Positions 1 through 12,600 of a DNA stretch of 39,626 bases are shown here, piece after piece. A model generated the notes under the pieces. That model was given only the letters and a program-made list of their open reading frames with translations, made no database searches and was not told the DNA's origin. This stretch comes from Patescibacteria group bacterium UBA5532. Its GTDB lineage: Bacteria; Patescibacteriota; Gracilibacteria; BD1-5; UBA2023. The stretch lies in NCBI GenBank assembly GCA_002426885.1, contig DINU01000015.1, forward strand, positions 1-39,626, written 5' to 3'. The first letter of the stretch is position 1. Every line of letters begins with the position of its first letter. The position numbers were made by a program, and so were the translations under genes.

Positions 1-9
1 TTATGATGA

Positions 10-442
10 TTAAAGTTTGTTAACAGTACCTAGTAAATCAAATGATCCTCGTTTACGATATATAGGTATTCTCTCTGTTCCATAATTTCCCCTCAAAAAA
101 GTATTCCAAACCCCTATCACGAAGTACTCTGGGCTCCTCATATCAACGGATGGCATTCGGTCGGTTGGTCTCGGGGATGTGGTGTGACTCTCACAATCCT
201 CTACTTCCACCTGAATGCCCTCTGATTCTATTGGCAGATCTGGGGTGGCATTAACCGTATGATTTCTTCCAATGCTCGACGTATCTCCGCTATGTGCGCC
301 TCCACCTCACCAGAAGGGGGGGGGATTCGAGTGTGTATTCATCCAATATTTTCTGAATTGTCCTGAAATATTTTACCTTGGGGGGTTGCCCCCCTGCTAC
401 GACAGACGCTTGATCGGGAGGATTTCGAGCTTCTCGAGACAT
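10..442 (-). pseudogene. Small gene split by a C9 tract (unknown function)
   Basis: I do not recognise this gene. An ATG at 442 opens a 50-codon frame (MSREARNPPDQASVV...) that ends at TAG 290-292. Inside it a run of nine C (minus strand; G9 on plus at about 316-324) is followed, one frame over, by an open stretch running to TAA 10-12. That stretch reads FWGGGGAHSGDTSS... and ends DLLGTVNKL, and it contains one TGA-Gly. Removing one C fuses both parts into a protein of about 143 residues, so the tract is the only obstacle. It could be a phase-variable gene, a pseudogene or a sequencing indel. A G6-TTG-C6 dyad lies in the first part. The gene lies 46 nt downstream of clpC on the same strand. 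Codon use is less biased toward CTC/CGA/GAG than in the core genes. Confidence 0.45.
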
Positions 443-488
443 ATACGAAATATATAGAAAGTAAAAAATTGGGGGGGAACTATCTCAT

Positions 489-3038
489 CTACTCCTCGTA
501 TTCAAACATGAGTCCCTTCGTATTTGCAGAGACGGTAACATGTGTTTTTGCCTTCTTTTCGAGGAGAGCATCAGCGATCACATCCTCGATCTCATCCTGG
601 AGATATCGACGGATTGGTCGTGCTCCATAGACCGGATTAAAGGTCTTCTTTGTGATGAAGTTCACAGCTTTCGTCGTGTATGAAAAAGTGATCCCGATAT
701 GTGCCAGACGCTTCGTCAGCATATCGAGCTGGAGCTTCACGATCTTCGTGATGATCGCAGTATCGAGCGGATTAAAGACGACGACTTTATCGATACGATT
801 GATAAATTCTGGGACGAAATACTCGTCGAGTTCTTTCATTACTTTTTCTCGTATCGACGCATAATCTCGAATCAAACGTGACTCTTCGGAGCTACTCGTC
901 GCGAATCCGATCTGCGTCGCCTTCGAGTTAAATTCCTCGGAGCCGATATTCGAAGTCATGATGATGGTCGTATTCTTGAAGTTAATTTTTCGTCATTTTC
1001 CATCCGTCAGGACACCATCCTCGAGAATCTGGAGGAGGAGATTATAGACGTCAAAATTCCCCTTCTCGATCTCATCGAAGAGGATAATCGAGTACGGCTT
1101 ACGACGGACGCGCTCGGTCAGCATCCCGCCTTCTTCATATCAGACATATCCTGCTGTCGTTCCGAGGAGCTTCGAGGCGGAGTGTTTTTCCTGGAACTCT
1201 GACATGTCGATCTTGATCAGTGCTTTTTCATCTCAGTAAAATTCCTCTGCAAGGACTTTTACGAGCTCTGTCTTCCCGACTCCAGTCGGTCCAAGAAAGA
1301 GAAATGATCCGATCGGGCGGTTCATATTCGAGATTCCGACGCGCGAACGCTTGAGCGAACTCGAGACAGAGTCGATCGCTTCATTCTGCCCGATGATGCG
1401 TTTTTTCATATTCGTAGCGAGGTTCCGAAGTTTCGAGATATCTTCACTTTCGAGATTTTTCCGAGGAACTCCGGTAATCTGATGGACGATCTTCTGGATA
1501 TCTGACGCTGTGATATGCATGCGTTTTTCCCGTGGGATAAATCGTTTTTTCTTTTTTGCTTCGAGCTCTTGATTCACTTCCTCGAGACGTTTTTTCGCTT
1601 GGATCGCTTTCTGATACTGACCAGACGTGACGAATCACTCGATATCTTTCTGGATACTAGCGATTCTCTCCTTCAGATCAGTCGTGTCTTCTTCATCATA
1701 CGTATATGTCATACTCTTCGCGCTACAGGCTTCATCGATCAGATCGATCGCCTTATCCGGGAGAAATCGATCCGTGATGTATCGCACGGAGAGCTCGACT
1801 GCATCGTGGATCGCACTCTCATCGATGATCAGATTATGAAAATCCTCGAAGCTCTCGCGGAGTCCGTGAATGATCTGGATCGCCGTCTTCTCGGTCGGCT
1901 CTTCGACCTCGATCTTCTGAAATCGACGCTCGAGTGCAGAGTCTTTCTCGATATGCTTCTGATATTCTTCGAGTGTCGTCGCGCCGATCAGTGAGATCTG
2001 ACCACGACTCATTGCAGGCTTCAAGATATTCGCTGCATCGAGGCTTCCCTCTGCGGATCACGCGCCGATAATCGTGTGAATCTCATCGATGAAGAGAATG
2101 ATTTCATTTTCCATTTTTGACGCTTCCTCTATGACTGTCTTCAGTCTCCCCTCGAATTCGCCCCGATATTTCGTCCCTGCGACCATATCCGAGATCGAGA
2201 GGGAAATAATCCGCTTACGTTGCATCGCCATCGGTACTTTTCCCTGCGCGATCGCACGAGCAAGTCACTCGACCACGGCAGTCTTCCCGACTCATGGATC
2301 ACCGACGAGACAGGGATTATTTTTCGTCTTTCTATTCAGGATGGAAATCAGTCGTTCGATCTCACTATCACGACCGATAATCGGATCGATCTTCCCAGCG
2401 CGTGCGAGCTCTGTCAGATCATGTCAGAAAAAATCAAGCGTCGGCGTCTGTGAGTCTCGCTTCCCTTCTTGTGGTTTATTGTTCGCAAAGGGATTTTTTA
2501 TCATGTTGTTCCCCGAGAAAAAATCATTTTCCAGTCACTTCATGATATCGTCGATCGGCGCGAAAATCCCATCCTCTGACGGGTATGACTTCGCGATCAT
2601 CGAGTTCAGATTCACGAGCTGTCACTCGAAGTCCTTCGGGGAGACGCCCATAAAGTCGAGAATCTGGTAAAACCAGTTTTCCTTCTGTGATCGAAAAAAC
2701 GCAAGAATCAGATCTTCGACAGAAACTTTCGATTTCTGGAAGTTCGCAGCGACTTTCATACTCAGGACGATCAGATCTTTCGCTTGCTGTGAGAGTCCGA
2801 TATAGTCACCCTTTCGTTTCTCGGGATCTTCGAGAAATGGTGGATGTGAGAGAACGTCCTGGATAATCCGCTTATTGATGCCAAAACTCGAAAACAGATC
2901 AAAAATATTTCCATCCTCGAGGTTTATGATTTCACGAAACAAATCGATCGGAAGAATTTCTCGAAATCCTTCTGCTTGCACGTGTTTTTCACATGCGAGA
3001 AGAATATTTTTATAGTCATCAGAAAAATTATTAAACAT
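489..3038 (-). CDS. clpC: ClpC/ClpA-type AAA+ unfoldase, ClpP partner
   Basis: 849-aa class 1 Clp ATPase, intact only with TGA read as Gly. Known role: hexameric unfoldase that feeds substrates to the ClpP protease. Visible order: N-terminal helical domain with repeat-like segments (about 1-150), first AAA+ module with Walker A GxPGVGKT near residues 245-253 and Walker B FIDEIHT, a middle region rich in Lys/Glu, second AAA+ module with Walker A GPTGVGKT near 582-590 and Walker B LFDEIEK, then the C-terminal D2-small domain. QIGF in the second module matches the IGF loop that docks on ClpP, so it is probably proteolytic and not a ClpB-type disaggregase. Start is ATG 3038. The TAG stop is at 489-491. 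It diverges from the response regulator across about 197 nt. No CIRCE element was seen, and the -10 candidate (TACAAT) has no clear -35. Confidence 0.95.
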
Positions 3039-3189
3039 AGAAAAAAGAGAGATTAAGTGAAAAATGCATGAAGATTTCTGGGGATTTTTTTACACACAGA
3101 GTGACTCCTATTGTATCCGAAATGCGGAAAAGAGGAAAGAATTTTTACTTGCTTTTTTATTTCTATTCCGAGTGATACAGTTCGCGCGC

Positions 3190-3217
3190 TTGATTCTCTC
3201 ACTGAAATCGATAGTAT
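3190..3217 (+). promoter_or_regulatory. Promoter of response regulator
   Basis: TTGATT (3190-3195), 16-bp spacer, TAGTAT (3212-3217). The predicted transcript starts about 12 nt before the ATG at 3236, and no Shine-Dalgarno sequence is seen. Confidence 0.6.
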
Positions 3218-3235
3218 ATCCGTGTTTTTTTGACT

Positions 3236-3919
3236 ATGCACGTCTTACTCATCGAGGATGACGAGGGGATCATCACTTCCCTCTCTCTCTATCTCAAGCA
3301 ATCCGGATTTACTGTCTCCGTCTGTTCTGACGGAGCGACTGCGACTGCGTGTTTTCGAGATGCGAAGCCACATATCGTCATACTCGATATCAATCTCCCT
3401 GGGAAAAATGGCGTCGAGATCTGCCGTGAAATCCGTGAAGAAAGCACGACACCGATCATTATATTGTCAGCGCGAGAAAGTGAAGAAGATAAAGTTACAC
3501 TTCTCGAGCTCGGAGCGGATGACTACGTCTCGAAGCCATTCAGCCCACGTGAGCTCGTCGCGCGGATGAGTGCTGTCACGAAGCGGAGCGGAGAAAGTGG
3601 AAAAAGTCTGAAAGTCTCGAAAACCCCAAAGACGCTTCAGCTCGGGCGACTCGTGATCGATCCGAAGAATTATACGGCTCGTGTAGATGATATCGATCTT
3701 CCGCTCACGAAGACAGAATTCTCGATCCTACAGTGTCTGATCCAGAATGCACAGAGTCTCGTAAAACGAGAAACCCTGATGAAAGATATCATCGGCTATG
3801 AGAACTATGTCTATGATCGGACGATCGATACCCATATCAAGAATCTCAGACGGAAGACAGAGGGGATTATCGATATCGAGACCGTACGATGAGTCGGCTA
3901 TCGTGTGCAAGCACTCTAG
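3236..3919 (+). CDS. OmpR/PhoB-family response regulator (orphan)
   Basis: 227-aa two-component regulator. Receiver domain 1-115: acidic pair D8-D9, phosphoacceptor D51 in ILDINLPG, S78 and K100 (VSKPF). The C-terminal winged-helix DNA-binding domain (about 130-227) shows the family signature LTKTEFSIL and RTIDTHIKNLRRK. The last motif, ETVR-G-VGYR, needs an in-frame TGA read as glycine, and the protein then ends VQAL-TAG at 3917-3919. This is one of the cleanest proofs of recoding in the window. Start chosen at ATG 3236; a TTG two codons upstream is less likely. No histidine kinase gene is adjacent, so the partner must be elsewhere. It stands alone between its own promoter and terminator. 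Confidence 0.95.
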
Positions 3920-3948
3920 AAAAAACCTCGCTTCAAGCGAGGTTTTTT
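3920..3948. terminator. Bidirectional intrinsic terminator
   Basis: CCTCGCT-TCA-AGCGAGG stem flanked by A6 on the left and T6 on the right, one base after the response-regulator stop. It is symmetric, so it can also end the leftward envelope operon whose last gene stops at 4004. Confidence 0.9.
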
Positions 3949-4003
3949 ATCCTTCTGAATGTATCTGAATGATACGAAGACTCCGTAATTACACTGCAAA
4001 TAT

Positions 4004-7000
4004 CTACTGTGCTGAAGTCGATCCAGAAGCTGTCGCTCCAGTGGATGAACTCACTGTGGAAGTCGTGACTGGACGCGTATACGTCGGTGTATCAGTGATC
4101 TCGAAGAGTGCGTAATATCCAGCTCATGGAAATCCACTCTGTGCTTCAGAGAGATATGGATAGTATGTCTGCCAGTCTGATGATGAGAGCTCTTCAGTGA
4201 TTTTATTATAACAATAACTTTGTTTTGCGGAACGAGTCGTCACGCTGTCATTGGTATAGGATTCTGAGTTTACACCAGCAAGCACTATGAACTCCTCTGT
4301 TTCGATCAGTCCTTGCTTATACTGATCGAGTCAGAATCGAAGACAGATACTATCGGTCGCGACAAGTCGGAGATTGTTTGCGCGGAATGTACTGAGGAGA
4401 TTGTCCATACGAGCCGTAAGATCATGGCGTGGATCTCGATCGATCGTCGCTGCGTTCAGATCGATCAGAAAGTAGCGAATTCCGAGTGTTTTCATTCGAT
4501 TTGTCGCGACCTCTGGGACGGCATCATAGAAGTATTTTCCGAATGCCATAACGAGACTATCGTCGAGATATCGCTCCCGATTATTCGAGATGAAATACGT
4601 CATAAATGTTCCGATGCGGTAGATTTTTCCTGTATTTGCTTCTGCGCGAGATGGGTAGAGAATATCACTATAGAACTGCTGTGAGAGCGTCCCGATCTCA
4701 TGACTCAACTCTGGATCACCCTGAATCTGTGTATTATAGAGTGCATAATTCGCGAGTCCATTTATAGCATCAAGTGTATCGAGATACCCCTGACTGACGA
4801 GGTCCTTCAGACGGTCTGTCGATACGAGTGCTTTTGCACGATCGATCGCTCTGCTCGGATCTCTGAGATTCATCGTCGCAAGTGGGACGAGATAGTCAGC
4901 GTGTGCGTTAAAAATAGCGGTTTCTTGTTTTGTAATCCCTGCCTTAAAGACGGGGAAATTCGCGTTTTTATAATTATTCCATCCGTGTGGTATCGCCCAG
5001 AGGAGGAAATGTACGAGTATGACAAGAAGGAAAATTCCCGTCATCGTCCCTTTCAGGATCATTCGTTCGCTCGAGCGCTCATCTTCGCTATCGTAGTGAA
5101 GAAATGAAAGTGCACCGAATCCGATCATGATAAGCAGTCCATAGTAGAACGTGATACCATACCACACGATTCCGAACGCAGAGATCGCGAAGATCAGTCC
5201 GTAAAATGCTGTGAATAATGTGATATCCTGGAAATTTTTATGTCTTTTCGTATTGTCGAGAAGCAGAGCAGGAGCAAGTGATGCAAGGATAAAGAGTCAG
5301 AAAATCCAGAGATATCCTTTCGGAAGATTTTGTGTTCCGAAGTATGTCGTAAGGATTTCTTGTGTTGGAGGAAAAAGATAGAATGCTATCATCACAAACA
5401 TCACGCCTCCGACAAAAAGAGCAAAACGATACCGTCGTCATGGAATAAAGAGGAGAATCACAGGAAGAAGTGCGAGGTACAGGAAGGAGATATCTGTATA
5501 TTCCCCGGATTGATTTTTCTGAAATGTCAGATTTGATGGAAGCTTCAGATAGTTATTTATCCCGGTCTCATATCAGAAATATCGACCCATATCTTCATTT
5601 CCCGCCTGACCACTCGAAGAAAGTGCCGTCACCGACTGTGTCTCGATCGCCTTCAGCTCTGCCTCGGTATATATGAGAGAATAGTCTGGTGTAAATGTTC
5701 CTCCTGATCCATAGAGAAGCGCGCTTGTGGAAAGTGTTTTTGACTCGTAGACATTTTTCGCAAACCATGGAAGAACCGGAAGCGCAAGTACGAGCATCCC
5801 GATGAGAAGCGATGTCCGAGAGAGAGAAAATCCATGACGAACAATCCCAAAACCAAAGGAAATAATCGCAAGGAATCATGCCCCAGCGAAAACCGTATTC
5901 ACCCACATCGGATCATCTTCGTACACGACATTTAGCTGATCCCAGAGATGGAGCTTCGTGAAGAGAGCGATGAAAAGGAAGAAAAATCCGATATATCCAC
6001 CATATCCAAACATTCGATAGCAGAGTACAGCGAATGCTGCGAGAATCAGCATCAGCGTCGTAATTTTGACGGTAAATGCAAATCCTATGACGATCGCGAG
6101 AATCATCACGAGTGCAAGCGGAGAAATGCCAGTATGAGATTTTTTTTCGTCTTCTGACGCTCCTTCTCATCGCATGCGTCTGAGAAGTATCATGAGCAGT
6201 GTCACCGCCACCACACTGAAGAACATGAGTGCTGGATCGAGCTTCATATCTTTTGCCTGCTGGAAGACGACCATCGACATCGAGTAGAAAATCCCTGCGA
6301 ATATGATCGGAAGCGCGAGGAGTGATTTTTTTCATTTTTCTTCGAGCAGAAGTGATGTCCCCATTCCGATCGCGATAATCGAGAGAATTCATCCGATCTG
6401 ATTCATGAAGAATGCCTGAGTCGCAGAATTCCCTATAAAAAAACCGATACTCGTGAGAATCTGCCATGCGTATATCCCAGCACCCTGAAGTACTGACTCA
6501 TTCAGCGCCATAATCTTCGGAAAATTCATATACACTCCGAGATCATCCCATCCGATCGGCATCGGTCGATAGATATTTATCAGACTGACCGCAATAAGAA
6601 AAGTGATGAAGATATAGAAAATCTCAGCTGAGAGAAGTCGTGGTGCGAGGACATGAGAGAGTCGTCCAGAAGTGAGATCATGTCCTTCGAATTCTGCTCG
6701 ACGCGTCTGAATATCATACCAACATTCTCTCCATCATACATAACTCAGAGCTGTCAGAATAAGAATCACAGAGAGGATTCAGATATGCGTATAGAATCCC
6801 ATCATTCCGACTCCGAGAAGTAAGAGTGACATCACGCCGTATCCGATCGCCGTCTCAGTCGGAAGTCTCAGTCGAAAGTCTTCATTTTTCCACTGTGTAA
6901 CAGAAAAAAGTGGAAGAATATATGTCAGAAGTGTAAATCCGAGACTTCTCGCGAGAAATGTCAAAAATGTCGGAACAAGCAGATATCCACAAATTCAGAG

Positions 7001-7342
7001 GAACAGTGTCAATCATCCGCCAGACTGAATAGTCGCACTCAGACTCTCTGGTATGTAGTCTTTTACGCTTGAGAGCGTAAAAAATACGAAGGAGAGAATC
7101 AGTACATGTGCGAGCGCAAATCCGACAATATGTCAGAGATGAAAGCGAACATTTTTCTTCTGTGTCATGATCTGCCAGCTCTTATAGAGTGCATACACGA
7201 TCAGAAGTATCACGAGATACCCCGTGATACCATCGATACTTTCTGGTGTGTGCGCGATCCCGAGCGTGCCTCCAGTGTAGTAGGTATATATAACGAATCA
7301 TGCCCAGAGTATGAAGAGCAGAGTGGCAGAAATAAAATACAT
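4004..7342 (-). CDS. Large polytopic membrane protein, GT-C-like candidate
   Basis: 1112-aa integral membrane protein assembled across many TGA-Gly codons. Start ATG 7342, stop TAG 4004-4006. The first ~800 residues are alternating hydrophobic segments, well over ten likely membrane spans. A soluble C-terminal part follows (about 790-1112) with motifs such as RYFLIDLNAATID, ending in a Ser/Thr/Gly tail. Size and layout resemble GT-C glycosyltransferases or oligosaccharide-processing membrane proteins, but I see no diagnostic DxD/ExD motif that I would stake a name on. Context supports envelope polysaccharide work: its start is 24 nt downstream of a flippase stop, in the same leftward run as PBP, FtsE-like and LCP genes. 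It is probably the last gene of that operon, ended by the hairpin at 3920-3948. Confidence 0.85.
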
Positions 7343-7366
7343 AAGAAAAGTTAGAAAATAGAAAAA

Positions 7367-8914
7367 TTAATCCGTCGTGTGTCATGCTTTCTTGCCTCGA
7401 ACACTCGAGAAGAGTCACTTCGCCTCGATCAGAAGATCTCGATTCATGAGAGCAAATATAATCAAGCTTCCGAAAATCGCAATACCAATTATGATAAGAC
7501 TTTCGATCTGGATATTATCTGAAAAATGTACGGCATGTACTGGAAAATATATCACACTCATCGTCGCAAGTGCGAGAAGAAGATTTCGAAATAGTCTTTT
7601 CCAGTCGAGTTGCGCGGTGTACGCACTGATCGCTCTGTGACTCATATACCAGAGCGGAAGCCATGAGAGTCCGACCGCGAGCGCCGAGCCTCGGGCTCAC
7701 ATTTTTACCACGAGAATCAGAAATAAGTTTAGGATGACATTGATCACGAGTGTGATCAGGAGGATTTTTGCGCGTTCACGCACGCGCCCGATCCCTGCAA
7801 GTACCTGGAAATTTAGCTGAATCAGAAAGTTAAAAAAGATGAAAAGCGCGGAGTATTTCAGGATTTCCCCTGATTCCTGAAATTTTTCTCAGAAAAACAT
7901 CATACTGAATTCTGCCCCGAAGAAAAGGAAGAAAAAACTGATCCAGATCGCAGAAATACCGAGATATTTCGCGAACGAACTCCAGATCATACGAATTCCG
8001 TCGTCATTATTTCTACCAGAAAGCTCAGAAATCACCGGAAAAAGAAATCCGATAATCGGAGAAAATACGAGGAATGGAATCCCGATCAGTGAGAGATAAT
8101 TCGAGTAATATCCAGGAGAAACCTGATCACTTCCGAGAAAATAAATGATGAGTTGCATGTCGACCTGACTCAGAACGACACTGATATTCGCACTGATGAG
8201 CGTCGCAAGCGAATACTTAAAGAAACTTTTTACAGTCGCGGCATCATAGATGGCAGGACGACCGAGAAAATACACGCGATAATACTTCCAAAAAGAGACG
8301 ATTCACGCGACTCATGCCCCGAGAAAAAGCGCAAAAATCCATGCCCAGGTAAAATTAGTCAGACTTCAGAGTCAGAAGAGTGTGAGAATCCACACTCAGA
8401 CAAGGCTCAGAAACATACGAAGAAACTCGACTCATTTTCCATATTTTGTATCCTGCGCGATCGTGAGAAATGCAGTGCTGATCTGCATGAGATTCAGTCC
8501 GACAAAAAAAAGACTCATGATCTGAATCGGGACGAGTGCATGCGCATTATGGAAGTAGTTCTCGGCGAGCCACGGAGCCGCAAAAAAAAGTCAAACAGTA
8601 ATGATGATGCTCGTGAAGACCTGACACACGAATGCAAGGAAAAAGAGAACTTTTGAACGTCCGTAATCTTCCTTTACGATGAGTTTCGGGACGAAATAGT
8701 TCAGGCTCTCAGTCATCCCGAAGTCATTATAGACCGAGAGAAGCGAGATGAAGCTGATCAATCCATAAAAAAGTCCGAAATCACTCAGAGAAAGATTATC
8801 CGATAATATCATCCGCACCCCGTAGCTGATCGGACCAGTCAAGATAACGAACACATAGATCCAGAATCCTTTATTGACGATTTTTTCGGAGATAGACTCA
8901 TTTGGGTTCAGCAT
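7367..8914 (-). CDS. Polysaccharide flippase (Wzx/MATE-like, MVF superfamily)
   Basis: 515-aa membrane protein. The N-terminal region (KGFWIYVFVILTGPISYG, then a short acidic loop and DFGLFYGLISFISLLS) and the repeated 12-14 helix layout match O-antigen or polysaccharide exporters of the Wzx family, which flip lipid-linked glycans across the membrane. Several glycines in helices are TGA. Start ATG 8914; the TAA stop is at 7367-7369. It lies 57 nt after the FtsE-like gene and 24 nt before the large membrane protein, so it is very likely cotranscribed. It could instead be a MurJ-type lipid II flippase, but the Wzx-like N-terminus and the neighbour favour surface polysaccharide. Confidence 0.85.
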
Positions 8915-8971
8915 GTGGAAAAATTGTTTCTGGATGGAGATAAAAAATATGTAACCTCGAGACTTTTTATA

Positions 8972-9652
8972 TTATGAAAGAATATACCCTGCTTTTGCCT
9001 CATCTCGGACGATTTTCCCATCATGAAATGCGATAACACGCTTCTGATAGTGCTCGACCATACGATCATCATGTGTCGCGAGGATCACCGTCTTTCCAGA
9101 CTGATTCAGTTTTTCGAGGAGTTCTATGATCTCACGAGAATTCTTCGGGTCGAGATTTCCCGTCGGCTCATCTCCGATGATAATATCTGGATTATGAATC
9201 AGTGCCCGCGCGATACTCGTCCGCTGAATCTCTCCCCCTGAGAGAAGTTCGACAAAAATATTTTGCTTATCGAGCATTCCGACTTGTGTCAGAACTTCTG
9301 GAACGCGAGATCGTATAACATCATTCCCATACCCACACACTTCCATCGCGAACGCGACATTCTCATAGACGGTCTTTTTCCGAAGGAGCTTAAAATCCTG
9401 GAAAATGATGCCAAGTTTCCTCCGGTACTGCATCATTTCTTTATGCGAAAGTGTGTATATATCACGTCGCTTCTCATCACGAATATGTCCTGCTTTCGGT
9501 GCGAGATCTCCGATAATCATCTTTATAAAACTTGTCTTTCCGCTTCCAGATGCTCCGATTAAGAAGACAAATTCTCAGGTATCGATCGTAAGTGAAGCAT
9601 TGCTGATGATATTTTTTTTTCCATATCCCAGAAAAACAGACTGAATATACAT
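8972..9652 (-). CDS. ftsE: FtsE-like ABC transporter ATPase
   Basis: 226-aa ABC ATPase. It begins MYIQSVFLGYGKKNIISNAS, then Walker A GASGSGKT (about 36-43), Q-loop FQDFKLL, signature LSGGEIQRTSIARAL, Walker B IIIGDEPTGNLDP and H-loop ATHD. Glycine before the EFVFLIG strand is TGA. Length and the FQDFKLL/EPTGNLD pattern fit FtsE, which with FtsX controls septal peptidoglycan hydrolases; LolD/MacB-type ATPases are the alternative. No ftsX follows: the next gene is a flippase. Start ATG 9652 lies 26 nt after the PBP stop, so the genes are probably one transcript. Confidence 0.85.
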
Positions 9653-9678
9653 AAAGAAGGATAATGGAATAGGGGAAA

Positions 9679-12600
9679 TTAACGTGGGAGGATGCGAAAC
9701 TGGACTGATTTCGAAGCCTGGTTCTGATTCGTATCAGTTACAGAAATCGCGATCGAGTGCGTCCCGACAGAGAGATTTTTTGCTTCATTAATCGGAAGAG
9801 CAAATGTCGATCCAGAAGTCAGTGTCTCTATGATATTTCCATCGACCGCGACGGTGATCGTATTCGAGATCGTCGATGATGCGACGCTGAAGCGAAGATT
9901 GAAAAACTGGTCCTGGTAGACTTGGATCGAGTTATCTCACTCGACAGGACGAATCATCGTAATCCGTGGTCATTCCGTGCTACTCGAAGTCGTCGTAGAA
10001 GTACCTCCTCCAGTGCTTATACCAGAGTCAGTATATGCAAATCCGTATACATCAATCGCCTGAAGACTGAGTGAATCACTACTCGCACTATCGAGATCGA
10101 CCGTCGCTCTCTGCATACCAGTCGTCTGTGGATCATCGAAGCTCATCTCGAAGAGCATCGTATTTCACTGGTAAATGCGGATCGTCTGAATCGCTCTATC
10201 CCCAGTCCATGAGACTTCCATCAGTCTTCGTGTACCCGTCGCATTATCGAATGCAGGACGAATCGCGAGATCGACATTTCCACCAGCTCCAGGACGATCA
10301 CATGGCGTACTTACGAGACGAATCGCTGTCCCATCTGGGAGATATCCCGTGCTTCCTCCTCCTGTGTACCACCCTTCTTCGAATCCGTCGATCACTGGCT
10401 TTCACTGTGGAACAGACACACTTCGGATCGCTTCTTGTGGCGTATTTTCACTGGTAGGTCATCCGCAGAGAATATCGACCTGAATCGTCCGGAATCCCTC
10501 ATCGTAATTATCCGGTTTTACTGCCATGATCGTCTCGACTTTCTGACCTGATGGAGTCGAGTTACTTGCGAGCCGTCCGCTTGTCTTCGATATTGTGACA
10601 TCATAGACGCCATCTGGACGTGTAAAATCTTTTTTTGTCGAGTACTCAGGAAGTGTGTGGACATAGTCCATGAAATTTCTCCAGATCGGCGCCGCTACAT
10701 TCAGTCCGTCAGCATTGCCTTTTGTCTCACGTCCATCGACATTCCCTGCCCAGACAGCTGTCGTAATCTGCGGTGTAAATCCGATCGTCCAGAGATCGCG
10801 TGGAAGAATCAAGGTAGCGCTGATCGTCTTATTACTCGTCCCCGTCTTTGCACCAGAAATCCGTCATCCTGCGAGTGCAAGTGCCCCTCGCCAGAAGTCA
10901 GAAGCTGGACGAGAATTTACATCAGAAAGGATTTTCGCGGTGATATAGCTCGCAGCAGGCGAGAAAACTTCTGTCCCTGGATTGACTTCGTGCGATTCGA
11001 GGGTATTTCCATTCGTATCTTCGATCTTCAGAATCCCAGTCACATCACGCTTTACTCCATTATTTGCGAAGACGGAGTATGCCTGCATTATATCGATCGC
11101 ACGAACTTCCGCAGTACCAAGAGCAAGAGAGGCTCCATAATCACCATTTGTTTTTACGCTCGTAAGTCCGAGTGTCTGTGCATGGGAAACAATCAATGCT
11201 TGTTGTCCCGCAAGGTAAAACATTTTAATGGCGGGAATATTGCGAGAATAATCGAGTGCTTTTGCGACAGTCATCAGCCCCATGAATTTCTGATCGTAGT
11301 TATCTACCTCATAATCTCAGAATTTCGTCTTGTTATCGGTAATCGGTGAGTCAGGACCGATAGGATTCCGAGCGATCGCAAGCGAGTATACGATAGGCTT
11401 AAATGAGGATCATGGCTGACGCAATGCCGTCGTCATATTATTATTTCATCCATGTTCTTCATCATAATAATCCGGTCATCCGACCATGGCAAGGATCTGA
11501 CCGTTCGAGTTATCCATACTGATCAGCGCCGCACTCGAGACATCCCACTTACTGACCGCTCATTCGAGATTTTTTCTGAGAATCGCCTCTGCCTGATTCT
11601 GAATATCAGGATCGATCGTCGTATAGACGCGGAGTCCGCTCGTGATATCGATATCTTCACCATACGTATTTTCGAGATACTCTTTTATGTAAAAAACAAA
11701 GTATGGGTAGCGAATATTTTCTGTATATTTCTTAAAAGGAAATTCGAGTCCGTCGACGAGAACAGCATGGTAGTCTTCGTCCGTAATTTTTCCATCGATA
11801 TACATACGCATCGCGACAAAATCCTTTCGTCCTGCTTCATACTCGAGAAGAATCGTTTTCATAATGCCGTTCTCATCGGCGACTTCTCCTGTGAGCTGGA
11901 TCGAGTTCAGAAAGTCGAGTAAATCTCACTGATCGAATGTCGCACACCCATCGCTATTTGGCTCGTAGCGATTATTTTTTGTCGTTCACTTCTCGAGATT
12001 ACATACCATCACAGAGCCATCACGAGCAGTAAACTGGAGATTCGCGAGGATCGTCTTAAAATGTGTATAGACCGTCGCATATTTCTCGATCGATTCTGGT
12101 GAGTCAAGTGTAATGTGATTATCTGGTGCTGTCGGATCGTAGACATAGACATATCCCATAAGCCGATCCCGATGCGCATACGGCGAGTAGTAGGTCGGTC
12201 ACTTCGGGAGACTTGCGAGGATCGTCGCTCCGAGAATCCCGACATCTTTCGCTGATTTTCCGAAGTATGTCTTCGATGCCTCTTCGACTCCGAGCGCATT
12301 ATTTCCGAAAGAAATCGTATTCAGATAGAGCTCGAGGATTTTCTCTTTTGTATATGTATTATTCAGCTCGTATGAGAGCACTGCCTCGCGAATCTTTCGC
12401 TTAAAGGAGTATTCATTCGTGAGGAGAAGATTCTTGATCAGCTGTTGTGAGATCGTCGAAGTTCCTCAGATTCTTCCCTCTCATCCATTTTGGATATGAT
12501 TCCAGACGGCTCGTATAAGTCAGCGGAAATCGATCCCAGGATTCTCGAAGAATGTCTTATCTTCCGTGGAGACGATCGCATCTTTTATCGGCTGAGAAAT

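Noticed and set aside
489..3038. Premature stops or pseudogenes in clpC, obg, recJ, PBP and others
   Set aside because: All apparent stops are TGA at glycine positions; with table 25 these genes are full length.
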